Assembly: GCA_001949185.1 (NCBI GenBank)
Contig: BDGG01000015.1
Location: 1,096,314-1,160,313, forward strand
DNA from: Ramazzottius varieornatus
Lineage: Eukaryota; Tardigrada; Eutardigrada; Parachela; Ramazzottiidae
Reading direction: 5' to 3'
Length of the DNA: 64,000 bases
A model generated the notes under the pieces. The model was not told the DNA's origin. It saw nothing but the letters and a program-made list of their open reading frames with translations, and ran no database searches. Both the position numbers and the translations under genes were made by a program. This document shows positions 1 through 22,000 of this stretch, one piece after another; within the stretch, counting starts at the first letter, position 1, and each line of letters begins with the position of its first letter.

Positions 1-2649
1 TGTGTCGATCCTGCTTCAGCAGATGTAACAGCTCCGAAGCATTGGCCAACCAGAAGGCCAAGTACTCGGCGTTGCCCTGATTGTCCCGCACTATCCCCAA
101 GAACAGACTGGCCACTTTTTTTAAGAACTTGGATAAGAGATGAGCGCGTTCCAAGGGAACAATCTCAGGGCGGAAGTTGGTCGAGCCGCGGTAGCGCGCT
201 GCCATGTACAGCACGTAGGTGGGGGCCAGCTTGAACTTGACACCGACGGGATTGGGGTCGATGATGACGCCCCGAAGGAAGTCATTCTCCCGCTCTTCGC
301 GGAACTCCAAGGTGGCAGGGAGGATCTGCAAGCGACTAGCTGCCAACAGGTTGGGGGAAGAACGGAAGGAGCCCATCAGTGAAGTGGTTTCTGAACGAGC
401 GTTGTCGTCGACTGAATCCTGATGGCACAAATACTGTGTGCGGTTGCCTACGGGGAAGTCGGTGGGTCTTCTCTGCAGTGTACCACCGGTTGTGAGTGGT
501 AAGGGTATTCTGTCATGGTGGCCGTTAGTTAAAGGTTGGCCGAATGTTTGGGGAATGCACAGACGGAAGCGGTGCGACTGACCAATTCGAATACTGGCGC
601 CGTCGTTCAAGGCGACGGTCGAGTCGATCTTCTGAGCATCTACCAGGACCAGCGCTGTACCGGTGGCATCGCGGAAAGGAGTGACAGTGACGGTGTGCTC
701 CAGCCGGTTGAAGGCGCAGTGGCTGGGAAGAACGTCGGGGCCGTTGACGTTGAAGAAGTTGGCCGCCCCGAGACGCATCTGGTTGTTGCCCACTTCGGTG
801 ATGCCAGGGAAGAGTTGGAAGGCTTGACCGAGCCCGTTGGGAAGTGACTCGATCAAGTAGGGGTTTTGGACTAGAAGCGGCCGAGAAATTCCGTTGTCGT
901 TCGCCGAGTTCTCCTTCTTCATGCCTGAAAACAAATAAGTGGTGGAAACTGAATCAAGAAACTTATTTGCCGAATACCCCCCCCCCCCATACACAACACA
1001 TTTGGCGCACAGCATCATGACGGTACTGTGCTATATACGACAGCATACTGGCGTAGTGCGCGACTTGACAGAGAGATGGCGATTGTGAAATCTAGTTATT
1101 ACCAATCTCGGATTTCTTTTTGAGGTTAAAGATGAGCGTTCCGCGGTCACTTGGGAAATGCATCAGGATCTGTAGAGGACAATCGGACGATGCAAGAACC
1201 GTTTCCTGTATCAGATGAGGATCGACATTGTCAGCTGAAGTGCCGGCAGGAAGGACGGCTTGCATCAGGCAATACTTAGCCACTTCTTCGCGCTCCAACC
1301 CGTATTTGTCCAGTGTTTGTTTAATGACGGTCTCCACAGTGTCGTGGATGGACAGAAGAAGTGTTTTGTAGGGGACGTCGCGGTTTATTGACTCGCCAAA
1401 TATCTTCAGTGTCCCGCCGGTATCCGGCCCACCATCCTTGCTCTTGAACTGTTGCAACTTCTTCTCCAGCTTCTGCTGCCGCCGCCGCCGCATAACAGCC
1501 TCCGGGTTGGATATGCTTCGGTGAAAACTGGTTTCCGGCAATTGTTTGAAAAGCTTTTCAGCGTCGCTTTGCTCTTGAGAAATCTGCCAAAATGGAAAAA
1601 TTCACGATTATCATCGTTATCATTCAATTCACTCAAAGCACCGAACAACAACATAACTCTTTACTCTTGACTATAGCGCAGTCTCTGAATAGACGGAAGA
1701 ATTTCTGATTACCCAAAGTGGCGCTCATCGATCGTCGATCGAAAAAACAGAAATCGGTTTCGTAATCTCGTGTCTTCAGAGAAATGGAAAAACGTCAGGT
1801 CCCAGAGTCCAGACTCCCAGTCGGGAACGGGAAGAAAAAATCAATCAAGTGTTGGGCTTCGCAAGATGCCGCCTTTTTGTTTACAAAAGCGAAATGTCCA
1901 CCAAAGCAAGCAATAAAATCAAATAATTATAATCAAAATTGTGCTTTTGGATTAGACAGGTTGTTCGGTTGATTGTTGATCAAACGTCAACTTACGCCCA
2001 AAGATTCGTTTGCGCTCTTCAGTTTATCTTCCTTTTCCTTCTGCTTCTTTGCCTCCTTCTTCTCCCGTTTGGACATGCGCCTGTCGAAATTCTTGCTCTC
2101 CTTCTCCTCGGTGCTGTTGGAACGTCTGGGTTCATCCTCATTCTTCAGCAGGAATCGTCCATCGCGATCATCCTTGTGCCAGTTGAGCTGGACCAGCAAA
2201 GGCTTCTCCTCATCCTTCAGCCTGCGCTCTTCCCCATTGGCATACGTCTCGTACAGTCCGAAGTGTGGCAAGGTGAGCATTTTCATGTCTGGCCGGAACT
2301 TCTCCACCAGTGTCTCCACCACTTCTTTTGCCATTTGGGTGCTGGTGACGCGGACACACTTGGTGGCCACCTTGTCACCTGCCTCCTGGAAGTAGAAGCG
2401 CATCACCCCGTAAAACTCCATGTTCTCGTCGGGATCCGACAGCTCAAAAATCTTGAGACGGTTGGCGTTCCACTGGGAGATAATCGTCCGCAGCGTCTCA
2501 CGGTCGTGCGCGCGAGGATCCATGACGATCACCGAATGTTGTCCACGAATGTCTCCGGACGATGTCTGTTGCTGTGCTGTACGGTGGGTAATCGACGGCA
2601 CTTTATCTGGTGCACCCATTCTCGGGTAATGTTCCGTCAAATTGACCAT
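1..2649 (-). CDS. AFDN: Afadin/Canoe, N-terminal part (runs off the left edge)
   Basis: Adaptor that links nectin and Rap/Ras signals to F-actin at adherens junctions (family knowledge). Three exons are visible: 1996-2649, 1103-1583 and 1-924, joined in phases 0 and 1. Exon 1 carries Ras-association domain 1, with the core ISQWNANRLKIFEL and KFRPDMKM, followed by a Lys/Glu-rich stretch. Exon 2 has LPETSFHRSISNPE, a basic RRRRQQKLEKK segment and RA domain 2. Exon 3 covers the FHA domain (HTVTVTP, IRIGQSHRFRL) and the start of the DIL domain (FKLAPTYVLYMAARYR, FWLANASELLHLLKQDR). The PDZ and C-terminal regions are outside the window. The first ATG (2649) adds about 45 residues compared with the human protein; an in-frame ATG at 2523 fits the human start better, so the start is uncertain. 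The family call is very secure because order and motifs match afadin across all three exons. Confidence 0.96.
977..988. repeat. Poly-C tract in afadin intron 2
   Basis: A homopolymer run of cytosines within the 925-1102 intron of the afadin gene. It is a simple repeat, likely length-variable, with no visible function. Confidence 0.8.
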
Positions 2650-5600
2650 CAGTTCTTGTCAATCATCGTCACGTACGACAAATGAAGCCCAAACGCATCA
2701 AATATGCCAAGCATCCAAAATATTAATATCTGCAAGCTGGTAAAAGTTCCACCGATATAGCAGATACTGCCGCGACAGGCCGATAGCAAAATCAGGGTTG
2801 TTTATGTTGATGTACCCAACCAATCAAAAATCAACGGATGTACTGAAGACCACAAGACCGCACGAGTGGTAATTGCTCAATCACGGCACATGAAATACCC
2901 GAATAAGAAATAAGAATCAACTGAGTGATCGACCCGTTCCGATTTTCGGTCGCTCTTCCTTTTGTTGTTTCGAGTTCTCGACCATTCGATTCTTTCCAAC
3001 AAACAGAAGCGACTCTCCCGTTGAGTAACGGCTTGTAAATCAATTTTCAGGCAGAAATTCCGCAGATGGAGCACATATAAATGGCAATGGGTAAGATGAC
3101 TCATGTGCTGGCCAGAGCATGAAATTCAAGTGCTGGATGAATGATAATCAGGATTTACATTCCACATTGCAGGAGATCGTCTGATGGTAGTCCGCGATAG
3201 AGAAATCCAAAGATAGGAAAAGACGCTTACAACAAAATGTCGTCTCGCACGGCGGCTACGATTTGGGCTAATCTGTAAAGCTTCGAGAGAAAATCGTCAA
3301 ATCTTGAACACAAGGCACAACGTCGACACAAACATGGCCATATACTGTACCTTCTCCTTTGGACAGAACGGAAAGACGAGGCACAGGCGGACGGAGTAAA
3401 GCCTCTAGAAGATTGAAATCGCGGCGAGCGAGCGAGTGAAAATGCCCCCAAGATATTACATGCTGCCTATTGACGATGATGGCACACAGGAAAAGAGTGC
3501 AGAAGGGACAAAAGGCAGGCAAGCTAAGCTACTCTCTCCTTCTTCTCCATTTTTATCCATATTCCCAATACAGATAGGGCAGAACAGGTTCATGTCTTTT
3601 CACAGAATTCAACCCCTCTTTGACCCTGCAGTCAGTGGACACTGCCCAGGAGACTCTGAAGAGAGGAAACGATCGATAAACATTCAGGTGAGAATTTATA
3701 CATTTCGGCTTTACGACACAGACTTTCCACAGTGAGGCTTCTGCTATGCTGCTTTATAGAAGTATACCTGCCAGGTATGATGGAAAGACATGCGAACAAG
3801 CTGGTTTGCCTGCCTACAAGGTCAGAGCTAGTCTGGGTCATGAACGACGTACAAACATGAGGTAACTGTGCTGCTGCATGCGAGCCAACGATTGTTGACA
3901 ATGTGAAAAAGCAGGCCGTAACTTAAACTTATCGTTGATGTTGACTGCTTACTTGTGGTCCGCAAAGACGCCTTGAAGGCTTTCTTGCTCCTCAACTGGT
4001 CGCTAGCAGCCAATTAAGGGTAACCACTTCACTTCATTGTTGCGGTAGTTCGTGAGAGCTACGGTATGATTAGTGGCCGAGACCCAGAATAACCCTCCGC
4101 AACCTTTGAGGGCACGGCAAACCGCTCACGTACGGCGAGAACCGCGCATCGTTAGCCAGCGAGATAGACTTGGGTCGCTGATTCTGAATGGCACGGTTGA
4201 TTAGGTCTTGGATAACTAAGGGCTCGTACCGGTTGGCCAGTATGATTTCAGTCTGACAGCAGACTACCACCCCAAATGCGGGGTTGATGTCGCTCGACAA
4301 AAGGAAATGGGGCCTGAATGAAGTTCTCATAAACAACATGTCTTGTCATGCCAGGAACGACATGCCGAGGCCTCTCAACAGGTGGCACACTTCTGTGTAG
4401 GACACGCCGCATGACCATATAGCGGACCATCATGGAGCTTTTGCTGCAAGTGTGATCAGGACAAATGACGAAGCGTTTTATCCAGGGTTTCTGGAGTTTA
4501 ATACTAAACTGTTTTGGGGAAATGAGATTACTACTGTATTCCCTCGGAATCTTCGCGAATCCCGTTACTCGTGGCGCCACCTACAGGACGTACGTCATCC
4601 ATACATGCGCCCCTATCCGCCGTACGTCATGTACGTTTCGTAGGTGGCGCCATGGGTATCAGGCTTCGCGGAGATATCGGGGGAATACAGTATGGTAAGG
4701 TTCAGTTGCTTCTGCTGGAGTTCGATCGGAAGCAAAAGCTACGAGCTACCCCGAGCGCAACTGCCGCAGTCGATCGACGATGACGGGTCAATTCAGGCAA
4801 AACATTTATCATGCTAACTTCATCCATGTTTCTGAAGATAAGATTAGAAAAATGCCCATTTAAGCTAACTTGACGGTAATTGTGAACACGTCCGGTGGAG
4901 TTTGTGGAACCGGTCGGCTGTTGGCTTGTGGTTGTGGTTGTGACAAGTTGCGGTTCGCGCAGTGGCGCCAGCGGTAGACTTCCAAATGGAATGCGCAGAA
5001 GACAGATGGCACTCACGAAGGACATTCTGTAACAAACCGTTGGGGTTACAGGATGAGCTTGTGGTCACGAACAAATCCAGAAAGTGCTCGAACTAGTCTG
5101 TTTTTACGGGTCGCGTATCGAATCGAAGCCTCTATTCCCGTCTTCAGAAGGATTGATACTTTGAAATCGCTTACGGGGGCGTTGAAATTTAGAAATGAAA
5201 AAGCGTAGAGAAAATTTCGAAGGGGAGAGCATGGAATATGGAACTTTTTATGAGATATTTAGAATGGTACTCGCGTTTCAAAATGGCCGCTGCAGCAGGT
5301 TCCTGGTAAAGTTGGTGAACTGCAGTACTGCACTGCGCCCCTGTTAACAGCCGGTAACCACAATATTTTGACAAGCAAAGTCGCTACGTTGAATCTGGTT
5401 ACATTTAAAGAAAACAGCTGTCTGTAGCATATCATTTGTCTCCCTATTTTTCCATATCTCTGGCTTGACTGCCAGAACAATCACTGCGTCACCCAATGTG
5501 CTGTTGCGCACATTCTCTTTCCTATTGAAAGACGCAAAAAGTCTCAGTCGTCTTTCAATGCCAAGATATTCGTCATCCAGGATACATCGCTGATTGGTAG

Positions 5601-5758
5601 CTGTAGTGCGCCGTTCGCCGCTTGGTCCTTCCGGTTCGCCAACGGCACTGCTGTCATCATGGAATTATTCCACAACCTCTGTGCAGCTGGATTCAAGTTA
5701 AATTTCGCAGTAACTTGCGGAGCCGTTATCATCTTGATAAATTATACAATCTAGAATT
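2650..5758. other. Intergenic region between afadin and the CUB protease
   Basis: About 3.1 kb separating two divergently transcribed genes. It should hold the afadin promoter and 5' leader. Short open frames occur on both strands, but none shows a recognisable domain, splice-consistent extension or coding-like composition. The only clear structure is a MITE-like inverted repeat at 4532-4692. I see no RNA gene. Confidence 0.6.
4532..4692. repeat. MITE-like inverted-repeat element, family D
   Basis: A 161-bp near-palindrome bounded by TA dinucleotides. The left arm begins CTGTATTCCC and the right arm ends GGGAATACAG. The arms continue inward with imperfect pairing to a shared GGCGCCACCTAC block and inverted GTACGT motifs around the centre. 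Size, TA flanks and lack of coding capacity fit a non-autonomous DNA transposon that duplicated its TA target. Only one copy is visible here, so family membership is inferred. Confidence 0.7.
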
Positions 5759-8041
5759 ATGGGACGACCTTTCAATTGTTGCTCGATGATCGGGAATACT
5801 TTTTGTCTTGCCGCAATTCTTATGCAGATCTTTTGTATCTCGCGAACTGTTGCTCAAAGTATGGTTGTCCAGCTGCAAAGGTCGAAGAGGATAGATAGTC
5901 CTATCAAGGTGATTTCATGAGTGTTGTTGTAGATTGTGGTGGATCGTTGTTCGGAGCCGGAGTGTTCTACTATCCAGCAAACTACCCCGGAAACTATCCA
6001 GACTTTGCCGAATGTGTCTGGACGATCACTTCAGCACCTGGAACAAGGGTATACACTCGACGATCATTCTGTCCACAAGTTGTCGTTTTATGGTTTCCCA
6101 TGTGGCTCACTTAAGCTTACTGGTGGTAGATCCAAGTGCAGGTCAACGAGCCCTTCGGCATTCCAGGGCGAGACTTCCTGGTTGTGGTGGATGGAGTCTA
6201 CGCCAACCGACCAGGAGCTGTCTGTGATCTGGGAACTTACTTTTCCTTCGGCGTCCAGGGCCAAGCTTTCATCCGTAAGTCTTTCACAAACCAAAACCGT
6301 TTTGGACTCCATCTGTGCAGGTCATAGTAGGCGCGACTGAAGTTCAAATCGACTTGTATCCTACAGTGGTACGAGCACAGAAAGCGGATTTTCCAAGTTT
6401 CACCTCCAGCACCAACTCGGTCAAAGCCATCTTCTGTGCCAATGGACAACGGGGCTCGACCATTCCACGACTGGGTTTTCGGGGCTCCTTCAGCAGTTTC
6501 CCCGATGGAAGCTCGCCCAACATCATCACCGGCATCCCTGTCCCTCCGCCTCGGCCCACCATACCGGTCGTCACCCAGCCGCCCACCATATTTCCCCAGC
6601 CTCCAATTTGGACGCCACCACCTGTGGTCTTCACCACCCGAGCTACCATACCGACCTTCCCACCCACTCCACCTCCTTCGCCAGCTTTTGCCACCTGCGG
6701 ACAACCCTCTTTCCCACCGGGAGCTGCGCGTATCATTGGCGGCAGCCCGGCTAGACTTGGCTCTTGGTACGTCAAAATCTCTGTACATTTATCCACCAGT
6801 TACGTTTCAGATGCAAGATTCATTACACGTTCATATGGCTGCCAATCGACTAAGGAAAAGGGTTACTTGCAGGCCGTATATGGTAGCTTTGGTGGATTCA
6901 AGGTACAACGGTAAGAGAAGCGTGTGAAAAAGCAAGAAGATGTGGCGTATTTCACAACAGGTTATTTTGACATGGTTAGGGCAATTTTGCGGAGGGGTTC
7001 TGCTGGATGCGTGGTGGGTCATGACGGCGGCCCACTGCGTTGTGGACAAGCCGGCACAGAATCTCCTTCTACGGATCGGTGCTGTGGACTTTAATGCTAC
7101 GGTGGGAGATGCCAAGCGTGGCGTGGACTACCAGGCGGCCTTCACCGTTAGCCATCCCAACTTTGATGGAACTGCCTTCACCAACGATGTGGCCCTCATC
7201 AGGACAACAACGCAAGTGACCTTCACGCAGTTTGTTCGCCCCGTCTGCCTGCCTTCTCACACACCGCAAGATGGCGTTGTCTGCTACATCGCTGGCTTTG
7301 GACTAACGACACCATTGAGGAAGAAACGTATGCACTACTGGTCCAATTGTCAAGATAGGGGCTGTACAAGTCATATTGGAAATACGCTATTTCCGCCTCA
7401 ACATCATTTTGCCAAGTGCAAAGCGGAAGTGTATGAGTTTGATGAGGATTGGCTATTTTTCCTGTAGGGCAGGTGAGCGTCTCGGGAAGTGGCTCGAATA
7501 TCCTGATGGAGACGGACGTGCCTTTGGTGCCTCGCGCAACTTGTCAGGCCTTCTTTGATCAGGCTTTTCCCGGCTTGCTGAAAGTAACCAGCAGCCATGT
7601 CTGTGCTGGTAGCATCTATCCGGTGTCGCATGACTCGTGCAACGGAGACTCGGGTAATTGCACTGATTCCTTCCTTGCGGTACTGCACATCAATGACGTG
7701 GGTGAGGATATTTAAGGAGCCGCTCTATGTTTGCAGGAGGGCCGCTGGTCTGTCGCAATTCAGGACGCTACGAGATAGTAGGCCTAACTTCCTTCGGTAT
7801 CGGTACGTGCGCTGCCTCCTAACTGGCACTCATCATCGCATATTTAAACGCTTATTTACTCTGCTTATTGTCCTGTGTAGGATGCGGACGTACTGACGTT
7901 TTCGGTAAGCTTTAACCCAGTGCGTTTCTTTGCTTTCCTTTGATGTTGATATTTGTCTGTTCATACTCAGGTGCATACACTAACGTCTGGGAAGTATTGC
8001 CATGGATCAACGCCGTACGAGGCTTCCCTTCTGGGAAGTAG
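5759..8041 (+). CDS. Secreted CUB-domain trypsin-like serine protease
   Basis: Ten exons close in frame (510 aa): 5759-5858, 5933-6048, 6130-6274, about 6328-6766, 6873-6910, 6980-7327, 7468-7653, 7737-7802, 7881-7904, 7971-8041. The start is an ATG followed by a hydrophobic signal-peptide-like segment ending in TVAQ. A CUB domain follows (NCGGSLFG, YPANYPGNYPDF, ECVWTI). A Pro/Thr-rich linker precedes the activation site RIIGG. The S1 catalytic triad is intact: His in TAAHC, Asp in NDVALI, Ser in GDSGGPL. Asp six residues before the Ser predicts trypsin-like cleavage after Arg/Lys. The usual GWG is GFG here. The activation cleavage and extracellular location are inferred. CUB-trypsins include developmental, clotting and immune proteases, so the exact role is open. 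The acceptor of exon 4 could be 3 nt further on. Confidence 0.9.
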
Positions 8042-8469
8042 CGTCTTTTGGTAGTACTTCGTTACCGGTTAGCTGCACCGGTTTTACGCTGGCCGACGAG
8101 GCGCTACTTTTTTGGCTTTTCGAAATTTCTTTCTTGTCAGAGGAGTGTCTATGGTGATTTTGGCGTTTATTTATAGTCGATCAAAAAAGGGGTTAGTCAA
8201 GCATTGAAACAGTCTGCCGTAAGTAACAACAACTCAAGCTGGTCAGAATCGTTTTGTGTTCCAATAGAAAACATGTTAAACATTGGCAATAATGCAACGA
8301 AAAAGAGCATTAATACTGTGTCCAAAGGCAGGTTATATCAAACGTCCTGCTTGACAACGTGAAAGGCGTGAATTGCATGATATTCTACACACAAACAAAA
8401 TCCTGTATCGTAGGTGATGTACAAAAACCAGGGTCAAACAAAAATAGACCATAATCAAAAATAGGTAGA
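8042..8469. other. Convergent 3' intergenic gap (protease / Notch)
   Basis: 428 bp between two stop codons facing each other. It holds the 3' untranslated regions of both genes, including a Notch-strand polyadenylation signal near 8170. No further gene is visible. Confidence 0.6.
8166..8171 (-). terminator. Poly(A) signal AATAAA for Notch
   Basis: TTTATT on the + strand reads AATAAA on the Notch strand, about 300 nt past the Notch stop codon. This is a plausible cleavage signal, but there is no transcript evidence. Confidence 0.5.
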
Positions 8470-17843
<9,374 letters not shown>

Positions 17844-19096
17844 TTTCCCGCTAGATGAATGACGACGAACTATATTCCGCTCGATATCTTTGGTCTGAAG
17901 AAGCGATGAAGTAGGCTACGACATGGTAGTGCTGTTGACCATCGAGATCTTGATGTCCTGTCCAGATTTCTTCACATGTCACATTTGAGGCTTGAATAAT
18001 TTGGATGCGTAACAGCTGCGAATCCCTCCCGTTCGACGTTTTACGACATCCTGTCCCGCATAAGATATTCCCACGGCAAAGACGGAACCAACTGTTTTCC
18101 GTAACAAAAGACGAGTAATAATTCCTGGACAGTGGCTTGCTCAGGTTTCCATCCACTACATATGCAGAGGAAAGACTTGCTTTCTTAACAAGCGACGGAG
18201 AAAGAGAAATTCCCTCCCCGGAGCAGACAAAATGGACGATCGGCTACGTCAAGATTTCTCATGTGAAAGAGCGAGGGGCGCTGAATAATGCGGCTTGCGA
18301 GAAAGTGCTTGTCTCTCTCTTGCGCCAGTCACATGCGCCATGCACGCCACTGGCTTTGTGAGCCCATATGCGCCGCCCATTGACCATCCACTGCCACTCC
18401 GCTCTCTTTATACAACACATGAAATTCTCTATTTAAAACTGCTGGACACCGGTCCAAATGTGAAGCATTCTAGCTACTCTATCCTTCCAGGAACTCGAGC
18501 GAGGTTTTGAGAATTCTGAAGAAACTTTGCTGCAGGAACAAAGGCACAAACTATAATTACAAAACTAGCACTTGAGGTTCTGGACCGTTCTTTAGCTTTT
18601 AGAATCGTCAAAAAGTTTGATAATGTTCGGAAATTCAGTAAGAAAGGGGCAAAGGAAATGAGATCGCTTTAATCTGTAAATTAATCTGTAAACAAAAAGC
18701 GAAGGATTTTCGGAACGGGCAGACAGTGGTCAGGTTTTTGGCACCATACAATGGCTTGCTCCAGACTTGTGACGGAGCCGCCACCTGTTGGTTAACCGCG
18801 CTGAACAAATGAGCCATGACGTCATCGTGCTCTACACTGCGCAAACAGCCGACTGCCACGCCTCCCGCATTTGTCAAGCTTATCTTCGGCTGATTGGTCC
18901 TTCTCTTGATTGTTCAGTCGCTGGTTGAACGTTCCATAAGGACCATCACCAAAATTCGTTAACTTTCTTCTTGCGTTTTCTGCAGGGATGCGGACAAGCT
19001 TCCGTCGTAGAAGCGCGTCCCTTTACCTGGCCTGACCTGCAGGAAAAGGCCCTCAGAAGATTTCTGTGCGGGAGTTGCAGTAGGAGAGGATCAACG
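17844..19096. promoter_or_regulatory. Divergent promoter region of Notch and ATP13A1
   Basis: 1.25 kb between the Notch ATG and the P5A ATPase ATG. It holds a perfect CRE palindrome TGACGTCA at 18817-18824 within ATGACGTCATCG, and an inverted CCAAT box (ATTGG) at 18893-18897, both roughly 200-280 nt before the ATPase start. No TATA box is evident. Promoter activity is inferred from position and motifs. No other gene is visible in this stretch. Confidence 0.5.
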
Positions 19097-22000
19097 ATGG
19101 AGGATGGTCGGGAGAACGGAGACGTGGCAACGCAACCTGCGGAGAACGAGAAGGACTCCCTGGTCAGACAGGTGATACCCTACGTGGAGAAGCCTCTATG
19201 GCTGCATGGATACATGACCTTCTTCCTGCCCATCTACGGCTTCTGGGCCTACACCTCCCTGATGACGGATCTGTTGGCCGTGGAAATGGCCATGATCCTG
19301 CTGGCCGGCATAGGTGTGCTGCAGATTCTGGTTGTCCTCTCCTGCATCTGGTCGGTTGCCATCCGCTGCGCTCTAACCTGCACCCAGGTACGACATGGCT
19401 CGCTTGTTTATCTTTACCAAGAGTTAGGAAATCTGTTGTTGCAGGTGGACAATCCGAAGATGGCAACGGTAGTTCAAGTCATTCCGCTTCCTAATAACGG
19501 ATCGGCAGAGCTCGTCCGTCTCAATCGCTTTCACGCTGATGTAACTTGTTCCATCGTGTCAACCTCGTCTTACAATGGACTTCTACTGATTGGGTGAAGC
19601 TTCGACTTGGCTAACTGATTTGTTGTGATTTTAGCCGTCTGCGGAGCATCCGTCGGAAGCTGTCATTGTCTGGTTCCTCTTCCAAAAAGTCAAGTTTGTC
19701 TACAACGAAATCAACGGAGACTTCAAACGTCCCCCTTTTCCGGTAAACTTGCCCTTCCACACCTACAAAGCCAGCAAGGGACATGCGGATGAGACGGCCA
19801 AGATCTACGAGAGAACGTTTGGACGGAATAGGTGATGTCTTCCCTTTAATCTTGAAAGCGAAAGGCTCTTCCCAGAACTACTCTCTTTGAGTTATGCCAT
19901 TTTTGTACGTTTTTCAGGCTGGAAATGTACGCTCCCAACTTCCGGGAACTCTTCACCGAACGAGCCACGGCACCCTTCTTTGTGTTCCAAGTCTTTTGTG
20001 TGGGGTTGTGGTGCCTCGACGAATACTGGTACTACAGTGTCTTTACACTCTTTATGCTGGTCGCATTCGAAGCTACGCTGGTCCAGCAACAGTTGAGAAA
20101 CCTCTCGGAGATCCGCAAGATGGGATACAAGCCCTACAACTTACAGGTACGAATCTTGTAGTCCAGATACGTGGGCTAAAGAAGAACCAGAAGTGAACCG
20201 AAAGTGAAAGAAGGCTACGAGATCTGGAATTTTGGCCAATTGTTTTGGGTTGCTGGATGAGTTGGAAATGTTTATGGCGGTTGTTTATGGAGATGCCTTG
20301 TTGCAGGTTTACAGAAACAGGAGGTGGCGTCAGATCAGCACGGAAGAGCTGGTTCCGGGCGACGTTATCTCCATCATCCGTCGGCCGGAAGAGGATCGGC
20401 CAGTTCCTGCCGACATGGTGCTGCTGCGAGGTACTTGCATTGTCGACGAGTCGCTCTTGACAGGAGAGAGTGTGCCGCAGATGAAGGAGAGCATCGAGTC
20501 AATGGAAGACTATAGACGGTTGAACATGAACGAGCATGGCCGACTGCACGTCCTCTTTGGAGGCACCAGGGTGGTGCAGCACAGCGCGCCGGACAAGAGT
20601 ACTGACAAGGACCTTGCCTCTCTTCGACCTCCCGACAACGGCTGTCTCTGCTATGTCCTGACCACCGGCTTCAACACCTCCCAAGGTAGTATAACGGCCT
20701 CCCTTCCTGACTGTCGTATAATAATAAGATCAAAGAAGGAAACGTCTGTGGTAGGCTCTTTGCTGCGAACGATCATGTTCGGAGTGAAGCGAGTAACTGC
20801 CAACAATTTGGAAACATTCGGCTTCATTCTCTTTCTGCTGGTCTTCGCCATCTCGGCGGCTGCCTACCTGTGGATTGAGGGCTCGAAGGATGAGAAGCGC
20901 AACAAGTACAAACTCTTCCTGGAATGCTCCCTCATTCTGGTAAGCTTAAGTTGATGCCTTCTTTGACGGCATTCGGCGGGGCAAATCGAGTTGCGCCTTG
21001 AGACTTCTCCGTTAACACTTATGATGCTTGTGCTTCTGCAGACTTCGGTGGTTCCTCCAGAACTTCCCATTGAGCTATCCTTGGCCGTCAACTCGTCGCT
21101 ACTGGCCTTGGTCAAGCTGGGCACGTTTTGCACCGAGCCTTTCAGGATTCCGTTCGCCGGCAAGATCGACATGTGCTGCTTCGACAAAACGGGAACTTTG
21201 ACCAGCGATGTCCCCTTGGTGCAGGGCATAGCGGGCATTGCCGCTGATCAAGACAGCCAAGGTAGGGCAGAGCGCCAGTCTTCCTGTATGTGCCGGACGG
21301 AGTAGATTTTGTTGATGGTGGTAATGCGTAATGGTTGGTAGATGGAAGTCCGCCTAAGAGCCATCCATATGATTTGATATCGGTGGATGTGGTCCCTGCG
21401 GAGACCACTCAAGTGCTGGCAGCATGTCATAGTCTGGCCCTGCTAGACGACACGACTATCGGCGACCCTCTGGAGAAGGTGACGCTGGAAGCCATCAAGT
21501 GGAACGTAACCAAAGCTGACGCCGTCGTCCCTCTTAGGGGAAAACAGTCAGCCATCAAAATTCATCAGCGCTTCCATTTCTCCAGGTTGGCTTTTGCTGT
21601 CAAACTTCCACCACAAAATTGTTATTTATCCATGCAAATTTATCGTTTTATTTTGTTGATCATTCAATGAGTACAGTCCTACCTGTGAGATGTGACAGTT
21701 CAAACGCCCGATCTCAGTTCCGGACGGCACGTGTGTACACGGGGCTGCTCGCTATGCTGTTCGCATGAGACCGATCAGCTGTTCGGACACGCGCTTGATT
21801 ACTTGATCAAGTCAAGCCATAACCGGACGTCGATCAGCTGATCGTGCTGCGCAGTGCATGGCCAGCAGTCTCGCGCAGAAACACTGTTCGGTTGCAGAAG
21901 AAGCAATTGTCACATCTCACAGGTAGGACTGTATTGCATAATGGAGAAGTACAGTATTTGTCTTGTTTTTGTATAGTGCGCTGAAGCGAATGTCGGTGGT

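Noticed and set aside
1939-2685. 248-codon + strand open frame
   Set aside because: It lies exactly opposite afadin exon 1; the minus strand carries the clear RA domain. Composition (Leu/Phe runs) is that of a reverse-strand shadow.
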